A stretch of 12,150 nucleotides of DNA. It comes from JBGOUV01 sp041477815 (GTDB lineage Bacteria; Acidobacteriota; Terriglobia; Bryobacterales; JACQDG01). The notes under the pieces were generated by a model, which saw nothing but the letters and a program-made list of their open reading frames with translations, was not told the origin of the DNA and ran no database searches. Position 1 is the first letter of the stretch; each line of letters begins with the position of its first letter. Location: assembly GCA_041477815.1 (NCBI GenBank), contig JBGOUV010000203.1:1-12150 (forward strand). Reading direction: 5' to 3'. Positions 1-6,805 of this stretch are shown here, one piece after another. The position numbers and the translations under genes are program-made.

Positions 1-55
1 CCTTACGGCCTCAACTTATCCAGAGCGGAAACGACCTCTTCCATTCCCCGCCACC

Positions 56-889
56 CTACAGGCTAACGCCACTGGCGCCCATTTTCATCACCTTTGGTGG
101 GCCGCAGGCCCATGGGGCCCTCCCTAACGGTCGCGGTTCGGTAACGTTCAGCGGATAGCCTCGCACCAGGCGAAACGTGCGCCCCCAGCGGGTCTTGGAA
201 AAGAAATTGGTGGCCAGATCGAAGAGGTGCTCGGGCCCCGGGATCATGGATTGCAGACGGTCGGTCGGCGCATCATACGACCACCAGATCACCACCGGCT
301 TGCCAATGATGCGCTCTCTCGCCACGAACCCCCAGTACCGGCTGTCCAGCGAAAAATCCCGGTTATCCCCCATGGCGAAGTAATGGCCGGCCGGCACCAC
401 CACCTCGCCCTCGGCCACGTGTTTGTTCAGCATCTCCACCGCTCCCGGATACAGCGGGGCGTTGGGGGCCGAAGGGAAGTTGTCGCGATAGGGGTCCAGG
501 TAGTCGGTCTTGTGGTACTTGTACGGCTCCTGGAGAGCTTTCCCGTTCAGGAAGAGCTGTTTGTTCCGGATCCGGATATGGTCGCCGGGCATGCCGATGA
601 TGCGCTTCACGTAGGGGTCGGTGGTGTCCAAAGGCGGTCGAAAGACGATGATATCGCCCCGCCGCAGGGGTTGGTACGGCAGCAGGCGGCTGGACAGCCT
701 CCCCGGCGGCGCGTAGGCCACTTTATCTACCCAGACGTGGTCGCCGATGAGGAGCGTGTCCTCCATGGAGCTGGTCGGGATTACGTAGGCCTGGCCTAGA
801 GTGGAGATGGCGAACAACAGCAGGATGGCGGTGCCGGTCCAGTCGGCCAATGCGGAGCGCTCTGGTTCGGGTTTCTTCCTTTTCTTCAC
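56..889 (-). CDS. lepB: Signal peptidase I
   Basis: Membrane-bound serine protease that removes signal peptides from exported proteins on the outer face of the inner membrane. The 277-residue product has a basic N-terminus, one hydrophobic segment at about residues 17-36, and the family boxes in order: SSMEDTL with nucleophile Ser41, RGDIIVF (78-84), VKRIIGMPGD with general-base Lys95, and GDNRDFSLDSRYWGF near 174-188. The start is a GTG at 889. No strong Shine-Dalgarno is visible, and an ATG a few bases upstream is in another frame. After the last recognisable family segment (FRLVRGYPL) there are about 30 extra residues, rich in Pro and Gly and encoded over GC-rich palindromic DNA, which may be an acquired tail. 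It lies 161 bp downstream of the secreted-protein gene on the same strand. The assignment is near certain; only the role of the tail is open. Confidence 0.96.
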   Translation of the reverse strand: MKKRKKPEPERSALADWTGTAILLLFAISTLGQAYVIPTSSMEDTLLIGDHVWVDKVAYAPPGRLSSRLLPYQPLRRGDIIVFRPPLDTTDPYVKRIIGMPGDHIRIRNKQLFLNGKALQEPYKYHKTDYLDPYRDNFPSAPNAPLYPGAVEMLNKHVAEGEVVVPAGHYFAMGDNRDFSLDSRYWGFVARERIIGKPVVIWWSYDAPTDRLQSMIPGPEHLFDLATNFFSKTRWGRTFRLVRGYPLNVTEPRPLGRAPWACGPPKVMKMGASGVSL

Positions 890-910
890 GCCACCATTCT
901 AGCGAACGGC

Positions 911-1042
911 TCACCAAGCCAGCCGCAGCGTCAACTGCAACCGGCGGGCTGAATGGGCCGAGCTCTGGAGGCTGACAAGGCCCGTGGTGGATTGGCCTGG
1001 TTCCATCCGGGCATGTTCAGCACCGCCCCGTCCTGCAAGAAC
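911..1042 (-). pseudogene. Possible 3' remnant of an outer-membrane beta-barrel (TonB-dependent receptor-like) gene
   Basis: Between lepB and the secreted-protein gene, one minus frame ends in ARRLQLTLRLAW followed by a stop. Alternating hydrophobic residues with a terminal aromatic are typical of the last strand of outer-membrane barrels, and such endings are common in the large carboxypeptidase-regulatory/TonB-dependent receptors of Acidobacteriota. Nothing upstream in this frame looks like a barrel, because it runs antisense-free but out of frame through the neighbouring gene. If real, this is only a truncated tail of about 20-40 residues. The call rests on a short motif and may be chance; the upper boundary is arbitrary. 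Confidence 0.28.
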
Positions 1043-1050
1043 TGCAGTGC

Positions 1051-1827
1051 TTACCGGTCTTTGTCCAGCCGAAATTCCACGCCTCGCTCCCGGTTGAGCC
1101 GCTCGGTGAACTCCAGGTCGACCTGGTCGAGCGAGGCCTGGTTGTGAGCGCCGTACGGGGTCACGTAGTGGACGGTGTCGCGGTCCACCCAGTAGTCGGT
1201 GGCCGAGTAGATCGAGTAGTTTTTGAAGGCGATGAGGTACAGCTTTTTCTCGTCCTTCCCGTTCGCCGGTTTGGGTTCGTTGACGCCCTGGCGCGAGGGA
1301 ACCACGTAGGTGATGACGCTCTCGCGGGGCGGCGCGGTAGTCATGCTCCGGTCGGGCTCGCCCGGGACCACGTAGACCACCTGGGTCTGCGGCGCGTAGG
1401 GCGCGTACTGGACTTGTGGTTGCTCCGCGTAAGGAACGTAAACCGGGTAAGGAATTAGGACGGCGTTCCCACCGCCCCCGTAAGGACGGCGGCCGTAGTT
1501 GTAGCCGTACGGATTGCCAAACCCGCTGACGGTATTGGAGAGCCGCGACCCGAACGTCGGATCCACGATACTGAAGGGGCTGTAGGTACCGGGGGCATGG
1601 CCGGTGCCCGGAAACACCACGTTGCCGAAGCCATGCGGCGATCCGTAGGTCTGGGGCGGTTGAGGAGCCGGATAGATGCCCGGTCCGCGCGCGCCTCCTG
1701 GGTTCCCCACCCGCCCGCCGGCCGGCGGGGGACCGGGGTTCTGGCCTCCCTGGCGTCGTCCCCCTTGACCCCAAGCGGCTGCGCCCAGGAAAAGCATCGC
1801 GATAAACGCTATGATGGTTTGGGACAC
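1051..1827 (-). CDS. Secreted Pro/Gly/Tyr-rich protein of unknown function
   Basis: I do not recognise a named family. The chosen start is the GTG at 1827, which has an AGGGGG ribosome binding site about 7 bases upstream and gives a good signal peptide (MSQTIIAFIAMLFLGAAAWG, probable cleavage before QGGRRQ). The frame is open further upstream, but that part is low quality and overlaps the divergent gene. The mature protein is low-complexity to about residue 175: first Gly/Pro/Arg-rich, then Tyr/Pro/Val-rich with repeated YVPYAE, QYAPYAP and VVYVVPG-like units. It ends in a compact, more conserved-looking domain of about 60 residues containing KLYLIAFKNYSIYSATDYWV and DTVHYVTPYGAHNQASL. The ordered C-terminus after a disordered, possibly wall- or surface-spanning linker suggests an envelope protein. 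Proteins with this ending appear common in Acidobacteriota (recollection, not searched). It may be co-transcribed with lepB. Confidence 0.8.
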   Translation of the reverse strand: MSQTIIAFIAMLFLGAAAWGQGGRRQGGQNPGPPPAGGRVGNPGGARGPGIYPAPQPPQTYGSPHGFGNVVFPGTGHAPGTYSPFSIVDPTFGSRLSNTVSGFGNPYGYNYGRRPYGGGGNAVLIPYPVYVPYAEQPQVQYAPYAPQTQVVYVVPGEPDRSMTTAPPRESVITYVVPSRQGVNEPKPANGKDEKKLYLIAFKNYSIYSATDYWVDRDTVHYVTPYGAHNQASLDQVDLEFTERLNRERGVEFRLDKDR

Positions 1828-1894
1828 GTCCGTTTCCCCCTGGCTCCAGCTTACCGCGATTCGGGTGTACCGGCAAGGAGAAGACCGATCCGAA

Positions 1895-3466
1895 ATGATG
1901 CTGGATGAAGCACGGATGTTTGGGCGGTACGTGGTCGGGCTGCGGGAGTTCGTCCGCAAGCCGCTGGGCCGGGAGGAGTGCCGGCGGCACATTGGGGACC
2001 AGTTGCGGGGACGAGGAGAGACGTTCTTGCAGATTCTCGAGCGGGGGATCTACGCGCGTCCGGGGAGCCCCTATCGCAAACTACTGCGGCACGCCGGGGC
2101 GGAGTGGGGGGACGTGGCCGCTCTGGTCCGGCAGGAGGGGGTGGAAGCGGCGCTGGGGAAACTGTACGAGGCCGGGGTGTATGTCAGGCTGGACGAGTTC
2201 AAAGGGCGTCGGGGAATCGAGCGGCCCGGGCTTTCGATCGAAGTGCAGGCCAAAGACTTCGATAATCCCTTTCTGGTGAGGCAGTACGCCGGCCAGACCG
2301 GAGGGTCCCGGGGGGTACCCACACGGGTGGTGATGGATCTGGACCTGCTCTTGCACGAGGTCGCCTACTACCGATTCTTCATGGAACGGTTCGGGTTGGA
2401 GGGGAGGACCATGGGGGTGTGGCGGGAAACGCTGCCCTCGGCGGCCGGGGTCAAGGCGGCGCTGCGGTGGGGAAAGCTGGGGCAGCGGGTGGAAAAATGG
2501 TTCACCCAGCACCGTCTCCAGACCTCGCAATGGAAGTACCGCGCGTTTGCGGCGTATACGGTGTGGGCCGGCTCGGTGCCGGCGCCGGAGCACGTACCGG
2601 TGGGGGAGGCAGCTACGGTGGCGCGCTGGCTGGCCGGCGTGAAAGAACGGGGGAGAGCGGGGTTGCTGGACACCAATGCCACTTCGGGGATTCGGGTGTG
2701 CCGGGCGGCGCTGGAGGAGCGCCTGGATATTGCCGGTACGTTCTTTCGGTTGGGGGGCGAGCCGTACACGGCGGCCAGGGCCCGCCTGGTGCAGGAGTGC
2801 GGGTGCGAGGCGGTTTGCAATTATCATACTGCTGAGACAGGAGTACTGGGAATGACGTGTGGGGCCCGCCTGGAGCCCGGTGAAGTGCACCTGATGACGG
2901 ACGCGTTCGGAGTGATCCAGCGGCCGAAGCAGGTGGCGGCAGGGATGGAGGTGGGGGCGCTGGTGTACACGTCCCTGCTGACGGCGTGTCCGAAGCTGCT
3001 GCTGAACGTGGAGATGGGCGATTATGGGACGCTGAGCGACCGGCGGTGCGGGTGTGTGTGGGAGGAGTTGGGGATGACGGTCCACCTGCAAGGGATCCGG
3101 AGCTATGAGAAGCTGACCACCGCCGGGATGACGTTTCTGGGTCCGGAGCTGTTCCGGGTGGTGGAGGAGGTGCTGCCGGCGCGATTTGGAGGGGGTCCTA
3201 CCGATTACCAGTTTGTGGAAGAGGAAGAAGGGGGTTTGGGGCAGGTGAGCCTGGTGGTGAGCCCGCGGGTGGGCGAGGTGGGGGAGCGGGAGGTGGCGGA
3301 GGCGGTCTTGCAGGCGCTGGAGGGATGTCCGGGAGGGAAGTTGATGGCCGGAGTGTGGCGGGATGGCGGGACGCTACGGGTGCGGCGGCAGGAGCCGTAT
3401 GCGACGGCGGCGGCCAAGATTCTGCCCTTGCACCTGCTGCAAGGCGCCACCACCGAGATGGAATGA
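1895..3466 (+). CDS. PaaK/LuxE-like adenylate-forming enzyme (orphan acyl ligase)
   Basis: A probable ANL-superfamily enzyme of the phenylacetate-CoA ligase / acyl-protein synthetase branch, which activates a carboxylic acid as an acyl-AMP; substrate and acceptor are unknown. With the start at 1895 (523 residues), the signatures are GQTGGSRGVPTRVV (133-146), matching the nucleotide-binding Gly/Ser/Thr loop; YHTAETG (310-316), matching the Y-x-x-T-E core; GDYG (375-378), for the ribose-binding Asp; and CGC followed by LQGIRSYEKLTTAGM (near 385-412), the hinge and C-terminal-domain entry that in PaaK reads C-x-CG...GR-x-D. The C-terminal subdomain (TDYQF to about 523) looks intact. Cys pairs at about 301-308 and 385-387 could bind metal. 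ATGs at 1895 and 1898 both follow AAGGAG at 1875-1880 at long spacing, so the start is uncertain by a residue or more; the frame is open back to 1811 but overlaps the divergent gene. No thioesterase, reductase or carrier protein is nearby. Confidence 0.75.
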   Translation: MMLDEARMFGRYVVGLREFVRKPLGREECRRHIGDQLRGRGETFLQILERGIYARPGSPYRKLLRHAGAEWGDVAALVRQEGVEAALGKLYEAGVYVRLDEFKGRRGIERPGLSIEVQAKDFDNPFLVRQYAGQTGGSRGVPTRVVMDLDLLLHEVAYYRFFMERFGLEGRTMGVWRETLPSAAGVKAALRWGKLGQRVEKWFTQHRLQTSQWKYRAFAAYTVWAGSVPAPEHVPVGEAATVARWLAGVKERGRAGLLDTNATSGIRVCRAALEERLDIAGTFFRLGGEPYTAARARLVQECGCEAVCNYHTAETGVLGMTCGARLEPGEVHLMTDAFGVIQRPKQVAAGMEVGALVYTSLLTACPKLLLNVEMGDYGTLSDRRCGCVWEELGMTVHLQGIRSYEKLTTAGMTFLGPELFRVVEEVLPARFGGGPTDYQFVEEEEGGLGQVSLVVSPRVGEVGEREVAEAVLQALEGCPGGKLMAGVWRDGGTLRVRRQEPYATAAAKILPLHLLQGATTEME

Positions 3467-3476
3467 GAAGGCCGGT

Positions 3477-3511
3477 CCCTCGCTAGCGGGAAGCGATATG
3501 GTTCCCGAGGG
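3477..3511 (+). terminator. Bulged hairpin downstream of the ligase gene
   Basis: Eleven bases after the ligase stop, CCCTC (3477-3481) and GGGAA (3488-3492) together pair with TTCCCGAGGG (3502-3511). This gives a 10-bp stem interrupted by a 6-base palindromic bulge (GCTAGC) with a 9-base loop. No T-run follows, so it would be a weak intrinsic terminator or an RNA-stabilising 3' end. The rest of 3512-3679 shows nothing I can name. Confidence 0.35.
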
Positions 3512-3679
3512 TATTATGACAGTTTCTTGAGGTGGCAGTAGCGTTAGAGTTGTAGCTCGTTGGTGCGCAGAAGTTGTGAGTCCCGATAGCTTCGGATCGC
3601 TGGAGTGGACGGCCTACCAATTCGCCTGCGGGCGACAGGCAAGAGCGGCCGGCCCGAGAGAACAGGCGTAGGTGGCGGA

Positions 3680-3901
3680 TTAATGCAGGAGATCGTCAAC
3701 AGTCAGGTTGGCGTCGCGCATGATCCGGCGAAGGAGACCCTTGCCGAGATCTCGACCCTTGTGCACAGGAACGGTCGCAAAGCGACCGTCGGGATGGTTG
3801 AGGACCACGTGACTTCCGCTCTGGCGGACGGGCTTAAATCCGTGCCTGCTCAAGATGGCCAGGACTTGGCGGGCGGTAAGGGCGGGTAGCCTGGAGCTCA
3901 T
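3680..3901 (-). CDS. hicA: HicA family mRNA interferase toxin
   Basis: Toxin of a type II toxin-antitoxin pair. HicA proteins fold as a double-stranded-RNA-binding-like domain and cleave mRNA with a single histidine. The 73-residue product has the family layout: LTARQVLAILSRHGFKPVRQ, then SGSHVVLNHPDG carrying the catalytic-type His in G-S-H, then FATVPVHKGRDLGKGLLRRI and the MRDANLTVDDLL tail. The frame is open further upstream, but the ATG at 3901 overlaps the hicB stop as ATGA (3898-3901). That gives full family length and implies translational coupling, so it is the chosen start. The toxin is encoded after the antitoxin, the hicBA rather than the hicAB order. It looks complete, with no frameshift. 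Confidence 0.93.
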   Translation of the reverse strand: MSSRLPALTARQVLAILSRHGFKPVRQSGSHVVLNHPDGRFATVPVHKGRDLGKGLLRRIMRDANLTVDDLLH

Positions 3902-4119
3902 ACCGCCAGGCGGATCTTTGCAGTCCCTACCTCTTCGTAAATCGGCTCGCCGACGGCCAGACGGGCTTCCACATGAAGACGGATGGCGTCTTCGATCAGT
4001 TCGCGGGCTTCGGCCTCGGTTTCGCCCTCGGTGTAGCAGCCTTGGAGGGCCGGGCAAACGGCAACGAAACGTCCGTCCTCGTCGCGCTCGATGACCACAG
4101 TGAATTGATAGTCGGCCAT
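3898..4119 (-). CDS. hicB: HicB family antitoxin
   Basis: Antitoxin partner of HicA, expected to cover the toxin's active site. The 73-residue protein matches the short HicB form: YQFTVVIERDEDGRFVAVCP, LQGCYTEGETEAEA and an amphipathic helix ELIEDAIRLHVEA, which together form the partial RNase H-like fold. No C-terminal helix-turn-helix or ribbon-helix-helix domain is present, so operator binding is not evident from this protein alone. The start ATG at 4119 is preceded by a weak AGGAACAGGGA element. It overlaps hicA by 4 bp and lies 51 bp after the antitoxin relic at 4171-4330. Confidence 0.93.
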   Translation of the reverse strand: MADYQFTVVIERDEDGRFVAVCPALQGCYTEGETEAEARELIEDAIRLHVEARLAVGEPIYEEVGTAKIRLAV

Positions 4120-4170
4120 ACGTCCCTGTTCCTAGAGAGTAGCATGGTTCATCCAGGGGCGTTCAGCCGG

Positions 4171-4330
4171 TCAGCGACGGGCCTTCGTCAGCCTGGCAAG
4201 GTCGGGGCGGAGGCCGTCACGGAGAAGCATCTTGAATATTGGTCTGGTAGGGTAGTCCCGTCTCCTCGGCCAGGCGCCGTGCGGCTGCCAAATCGGCGGA
4301 GGGAATCCGGATCGTAACCGACTGCGATCG
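4171..4330 (-). pseudogene. Frameshifted CopG/ribbon-helix-helix antitoxin relic
   Basis: Two adjacent minus frames join into one recognisable protein. The first reads RSQSVTIRIPSADLAAARRL then AEETGLPYQTNI; the second reads KMLLRDGLRPDLARLTKARR and stops at 4171. This is the usual layout of small CopG/RHH antitoxins: a beta strand of the type V-T-I-R-I-P, then helices, with a Y-Q-T-x-I-K-x-L-L core. The frames differ by one base. Removing the single G at plus-strand position 4234 restores NI-KMLL, so a one-base insertion explains the break, unless it is a sequencing error. No start codon is evident: the 5' end runs into the 3' end of the peptidase gene, which stops at 4338. It therefore looks truncated as well as shifted. 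No cognate toxin is present on either side. Confidence 0.68.
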
Positions 4331-4337
4331 GCTCCCT

Positions 4338-5459
4338 CTACGATCGCGGTTCGGTGCAGACCAGCAGGAGACGCGCGATCAAGGCTACGCGGTCGGGGAG
4401 GCGGTCCAACAGGATGGATTCCTGCGGGGAGTGGGCGCCTTCGCCTACGGCGCCCAGGCCGTCCAGCGTGGGGATACCCAGGGCGGCGGTGAAGTTGCCG
4501 TCGGAGCCGCCGCCTACCTGGGTCTCGCCGAGGGGAATGCCCAGTTCGGAGGCGATGCGGTGGGCTTGGCGGTAGAGTTGGCGGACGGCGGGGGAGCGTT
4601 CCAGAGGAGGGCGGTTCAGGCCGCCTTCTACGGTGAGGGAGCAACAGCGGTCTTGGGGACGGAGCGCGTGGAACTTCTTGTCGAGGCGGGCGGCGTCGGA
4701 GAGGCGGGCGATGCGGATATCGATCTCGGCGGTGGCGTTTTCGGGGATGACGTTGCTGCGGGTGCCGCCGGTGATGACGCCGGGGCTGACGGTGAGGCCT
4801 CGGGGGAGGCTGGTGAAGGACGATACGCGGAGGAGTTGGCGGGAGAGTTCCAGGATGGCGTTGGCGCCGGCTTCGAAGTCCAGGCCGGCGTGCGCGGCGC
4901 GGCCCTGGACGCGGAGGGTATACGAGCCGACGCCTTTGCGGGCGGTCTTCACCTTGCCGTCCAGGCCGGCCGCGGGCTCGAGGACCAGTACGGCCGCGCT
5001 CTTCTTCGCTTCGGCTTCGGTGAGCGGGCGGGAGGAGGGGCTGCCGATTTCTTCGTCGGAATTGAGTTGCAGGACGATGCGGCGGGCGATCGGGCGGTCG
5101 AGGTCGCGGAGGGCTTGGAGGGCGAAGAAGGCGATGGCGATGCCGCCCTTCATGTCGAAGACGCCGGGGCCGTAGGCGCGGTCGGCGGTGGTCCGAAAGG
5201 GCATGTGGCGGAGGGCGCCTTGCGGGTACACGGTGTCGTGGTGCCCTAGTAGCAGGACTTGGCCGTCCTTGCGGCGGCCGGGGAGGCGAAATTCGGCCCG
5301 CAGATGGTTGCCGTAGTCGCGGGCGCGGTGGAGGCGGACGGCGGCGAGGGGGGAGAACGAGTCGGCCAGGAATTCGGCGCAGCGGTCGACGGAAGGCTTG
5401 TGGTCGGAGGGGGATTCGACCTCGACCAGCTTGCCCAGGAAGGCCAGGAGGGGGTCCAT
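4338..5459 (-). CDS. M20 family zinc metallopeptidase (CPG2/ArgE/DapE-like)
   Basis: A two-zinc amidohydrolase/exopeptidase of 373 residues, close in layout to carboxypeptidase G2. The metal and catalytic residues are all visible: GHHDTV with His73 and Asp75, FDMKGG with bridging Asp102, SDEEIGS with catalytic base Glu136 and ligand Glu137, VLEPA with Glu161, the dimerisation-domain histidine RAAHAG (His190), and GEGAHSP with the last ligand His343. The insert domain (about 175-285) is intact. There is no signal peptide, so it is probably cytoplasmic. Substrate cannot be told: peptide, acyl-amino acid and glutamate-conjugate hydrolases share these motifs. ATG 5459 lies only 8 bp from the fabZ -10 element on the other strand, so the two genes are divergent and share an AT-rich control region. 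Confidence 0.9.
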   Translation of the reverse strand: MDPLLAFLGKLVEVESPSDHKPSVDRCAEFLADSFSPLAAVRLHRARDYGNHLRAEFRLPGRRKDGQVLLLGHHDTVYPQGALRHMPFRTTADRAYGPGVFDMKGGIAIAFFALQALRDLDRPIARRIVLQLNSDEEIGSPSSRPLTEAEAKKSAAVLVLEPAAGLDGKVKTARKGVGSYTLRVQGRAAHAGLDFEAGANAILELSRQLLRVSSFTSLPRGLTVSPGVITGGTRSNVIPENATAEIDIRIARLSDAARLDKKFHALRPQDRCCSLTVEGGLNRPPLERSPAVRQLYRQAHRIASELGIPLGETQVGGGSDGNFTAALGIPTLDGLGAVGEGAHSPQESILLDRLPDRVALIARLLLVCTEPRS

Positions 5460-5464
5460 AGGTC

Positions 5465-5473
5465 TGGTATAAT
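5465..5473 (+). promoter_or_regulatory. Extended -10 promoter for the fabZ-lpxA operon
   Basis: TGGTATAAT is a perfect TATAAT preceded by the TGn extension, standing out in a GC-rich setting. No good -35 hexamer lies at 16-18 bp, which fits an extended -10 promoter. Predicted initiation near 5480 would leave a leader of only about a dozen bases before the fabZ ATG at 5492, with no Shine-Dalgarno. The site also lies next to the divergent peptidase start. Confidence 0.65.
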
Positions 5474-5491
5474 AACTATTTTTTCAATAAG

Positions 5492-5938
5492 ATGCCGCTC
5501 GATATCCATCAGATCCGACAGATCCTGCCCCACCGCTACCCCATGCTGCTGGTGGATCGCATCCTCGAAATGGGGGAAGACTGCATCGTGGGGTTGAAGA
5601 ACGTCACCATCAATGAGCCATTTTTCGCGGGGCACTTTCCGGGATTTCCGGTGATGCCGGGGGTGCTGATCGTGGAGGCGATGGCGCAGGTGGGCGGCGT
5701 GCTGCTCTTGAGCCAGATCCCGGAGCGGGAACAGAAGCTGGTTCTGTTCGGGTCGATCGAAGCGGCCAAGTTCCGTAAGCCGGTGATGCCGGGGGACCAG
5801 TTGCGGCTGGAGTTGAAGGTCCTGAACAAGAAGACCTGGGTGTGCAAGATGAGCGGCCGGGCGACGGTGGACGGGGTGCTGGTGGCGGAGGCCACCGTCC
5901 TGTGCAAGCTGGCGGACAAGCCCACGGTGGAACTTTAG
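5492..5938 (+). CDS. fabZ: 3-hydroxyacyl-[acyl-carrier-protein] dehydratase FabZ
   Basis: Cytoplasmic hot-dog-fold enzyme that dehydrates (3R)-hydroxyacyl-ACP in fatty acid elongation. It competes with LpxA for the same hydroxyacyl-ACP pool, which is why the two genes are so often paired. The 148 residues include the entry motif ILPHRYPMLLVDRI (11-24), NEPFFAGHFPGFPVMPGVLI with catalytic His48, and VEAMAQ with catalytic Glu62. Length is normal. The only plausible start is ATG 5492; it has no clear ribosome binding site and a short leader from the promoter at 5465-5473. lpxA follows after 4 bases. Confidence 0.97.
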   Translation: MPLDIHQIRQILPHRYPMLLVDRILEMGEDCIVGLKNVTINEPFFAGHFPGFPVMPGVLIVEAMAQVGGVLLLSQIPEREQKLVLFGSIEAAKFRKPVMPGDQLRLELKVLNKKTWVCKMSGRATVDGVLVAEATVLCKLADKPTVEL

Positions 5939-5942
5939 GACC

Positions 5943-6719
5943 ATGGCGGTACATCCGACCGCAATCGTGCATCTGGGGGCGAAGATCGATCCCGGCGCCG
6001 AGATTGGGCCGTACTGCATCCTGGGCGACGAGGTGCAGGTGGGGGCGGGCACGCGCCTGATGGCCCACGTCTACGTGGAGGGGCCCACGTGGATTGGGGA
6101 GGAGAACGAGTTTTATCCGTACTCCAGCGTCGGGGTGGCATCGCAGGATCTGAAGTACCAGGGGGAGCGGGCGGAGACGCGGATCGGGAGCCGGAACCGC
6201 ATCCGGGAGTTCGTCACCATACATAGAGGGACACGGGGGGGAGGAGCGCTGACGTCGGTGGCGGACGGCGTCCTCATCATGGCCTACGCGCACGTGGCGC
6301 ACGATTGTCACGTGGGGTCGAACGTGATCCTGGCGAACGGGGTCACGCTGGGGGGACACGTCACGATTGGGGAGCATGCGGTGGTAGGGGCGTTTTGCGG
6401 GGTACACCAGTTCTGCCGGGTGGGGGCCCACGCGATGGTGGCGGGTTACAGCGTCCTGACGCGGGACGTGCTGCCGTACTCGGTGACGGGGGCGGAGAGG
6501 GAGGCGAAGCTGTTTGGGGAAAATAAGGTGGGGCTGGAGAGACGCGGGTTTTCCGGGGAGGCGATTCAGCGGCTGCACAAGGCGTTTCGGCTGTTGAAGA
6601 GTCCGCGGCTGAATACGACGCAGGCGCTGGAGAAGATTACGGCGGAGGTGGAGGCCTGCCGGGAGGTGGAGGAGGTGGTGCGGTTCATACAGTCGAGCGA
6701 GCGGGGGGTCATAAAATGA
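5943..6719 (+). CDS. lpxA: UDP-N-acetylglucosamine O-acyltransferase LpxA
   Basis: Catalyses the first step of lipid A synthesis, moving a 3-hydroxyacyl chain from ACP to the 3-position of UDP-GlcNAc (or to the 3-amine of UDP-GlcNAc3N in some lineages). The 258 residues show left-handed parallel beta-helix hexapeptide repeats from HPTAIVHLGAKIDPGAEIGP through about 190, the conserved SQDLKY and NRIREFVTIHRGT segments, and the catalytic stretch AYAHVAHDCHVG. There, His117 and His120 align by motif with E. coli His122 and His125. A C-terminal helical domain follows from GLERRGFSGEAIQRLHKAF. An AGGA overlapping the fabZ stop precedes ATG 5943. The residues that choose ester versus amide acceptor or chain length cannot be read reliably by eye. 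Confidence 0.97.
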   Translation: MAVHPTAIVHLGAKIDPGAEIGPYCILGDEVQVGAGTRLMAHVYVEGPTWIGEENEFYPYSSVGVASQDLKYQGERAETRIGSRNRIREFVTIHRGTRGGGALTSVADGVLIMAYAHVAHDCHVGSNVILANGVTLGGHVTIGEHAVVGAFCGVHQFCRVGAHAMVAGYSVLTRDVLPYSVTGAEREAKLFGENKVGLERRGFSGEAIQRLHKAFRLLKSPRLNTTQALEKITAEVEACREVEEVVRFIQSSERGVIK

Positions 6720-6721
6720 GG

Positions 6722-6805
6722 ATCGTGGATCGTGGATCGTGGATCGGGGGCAAACCCCTCACTACGGGACGGTTTGCCCACGATCCACGAACCAAGATCT
6801 ACGAT
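6722..6805 (+). repeat. Long imperfect hairpin with GATCGTG tandem units between lpxA and lpxI
   Basis: The 35-base arm at 6722-6756 matches the reverse complement of 6771-6805 at 31 of 35 positions, with a 14-base loop. The left arm is a tandem of GGATCGT units (three full and a partial) followed by GGGGGCAAACC; the right arm ends in degenerate copies (CCACGAACCAAGATCTACGAT). The hairpin begins two bases after the lpxA stop. It is followed by ATTTTT (6806-6811) and then, after five more bases, the lpxI ATG. It could be a REP-like dispersed repeat, a partial terminator setting the lpxA:lpxI ratio, or both. Confidence 0.8.

Noticed and set aside
3..41. Minus-strand mini-frame MEEVVSALDKLRP after lepB
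   Set aside because: Only 13 codons, with no further support; it may be chance.
911..1990. 359-codon minus frame covering the secreted-protein gene
   Set aside because: Arg/Pro-rich out-of-frame reading; the adjacent frame has a signal peptide and a conserved-looking C-terminus. Only its last residues (barrel-like tail) were kept, at low confidence.
3512..3679. Possible tRNA or small RNA in the gap after the ligase gene
   Set aside because: No cloverleaf, anticodon arm or conserved TTC loop could be drawn; nothing beyond the bulged hairpin is visible.
4431..5249. Long open plus-strand frame of 272 codons opposite the M20 peptidase
   Set aside because: It is an Ala/Gly/Val/Asp-rich antisense shadow of a gene with all catalytic motifs intact; high GC makes such frames common.
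6720..6805. CRISPR-like array from repeated GGATCGT units
   Set aside because: The units are 7 bases with no spacers and form one hairpin; this is a tandem/inverted repeat, not a CRISPR.
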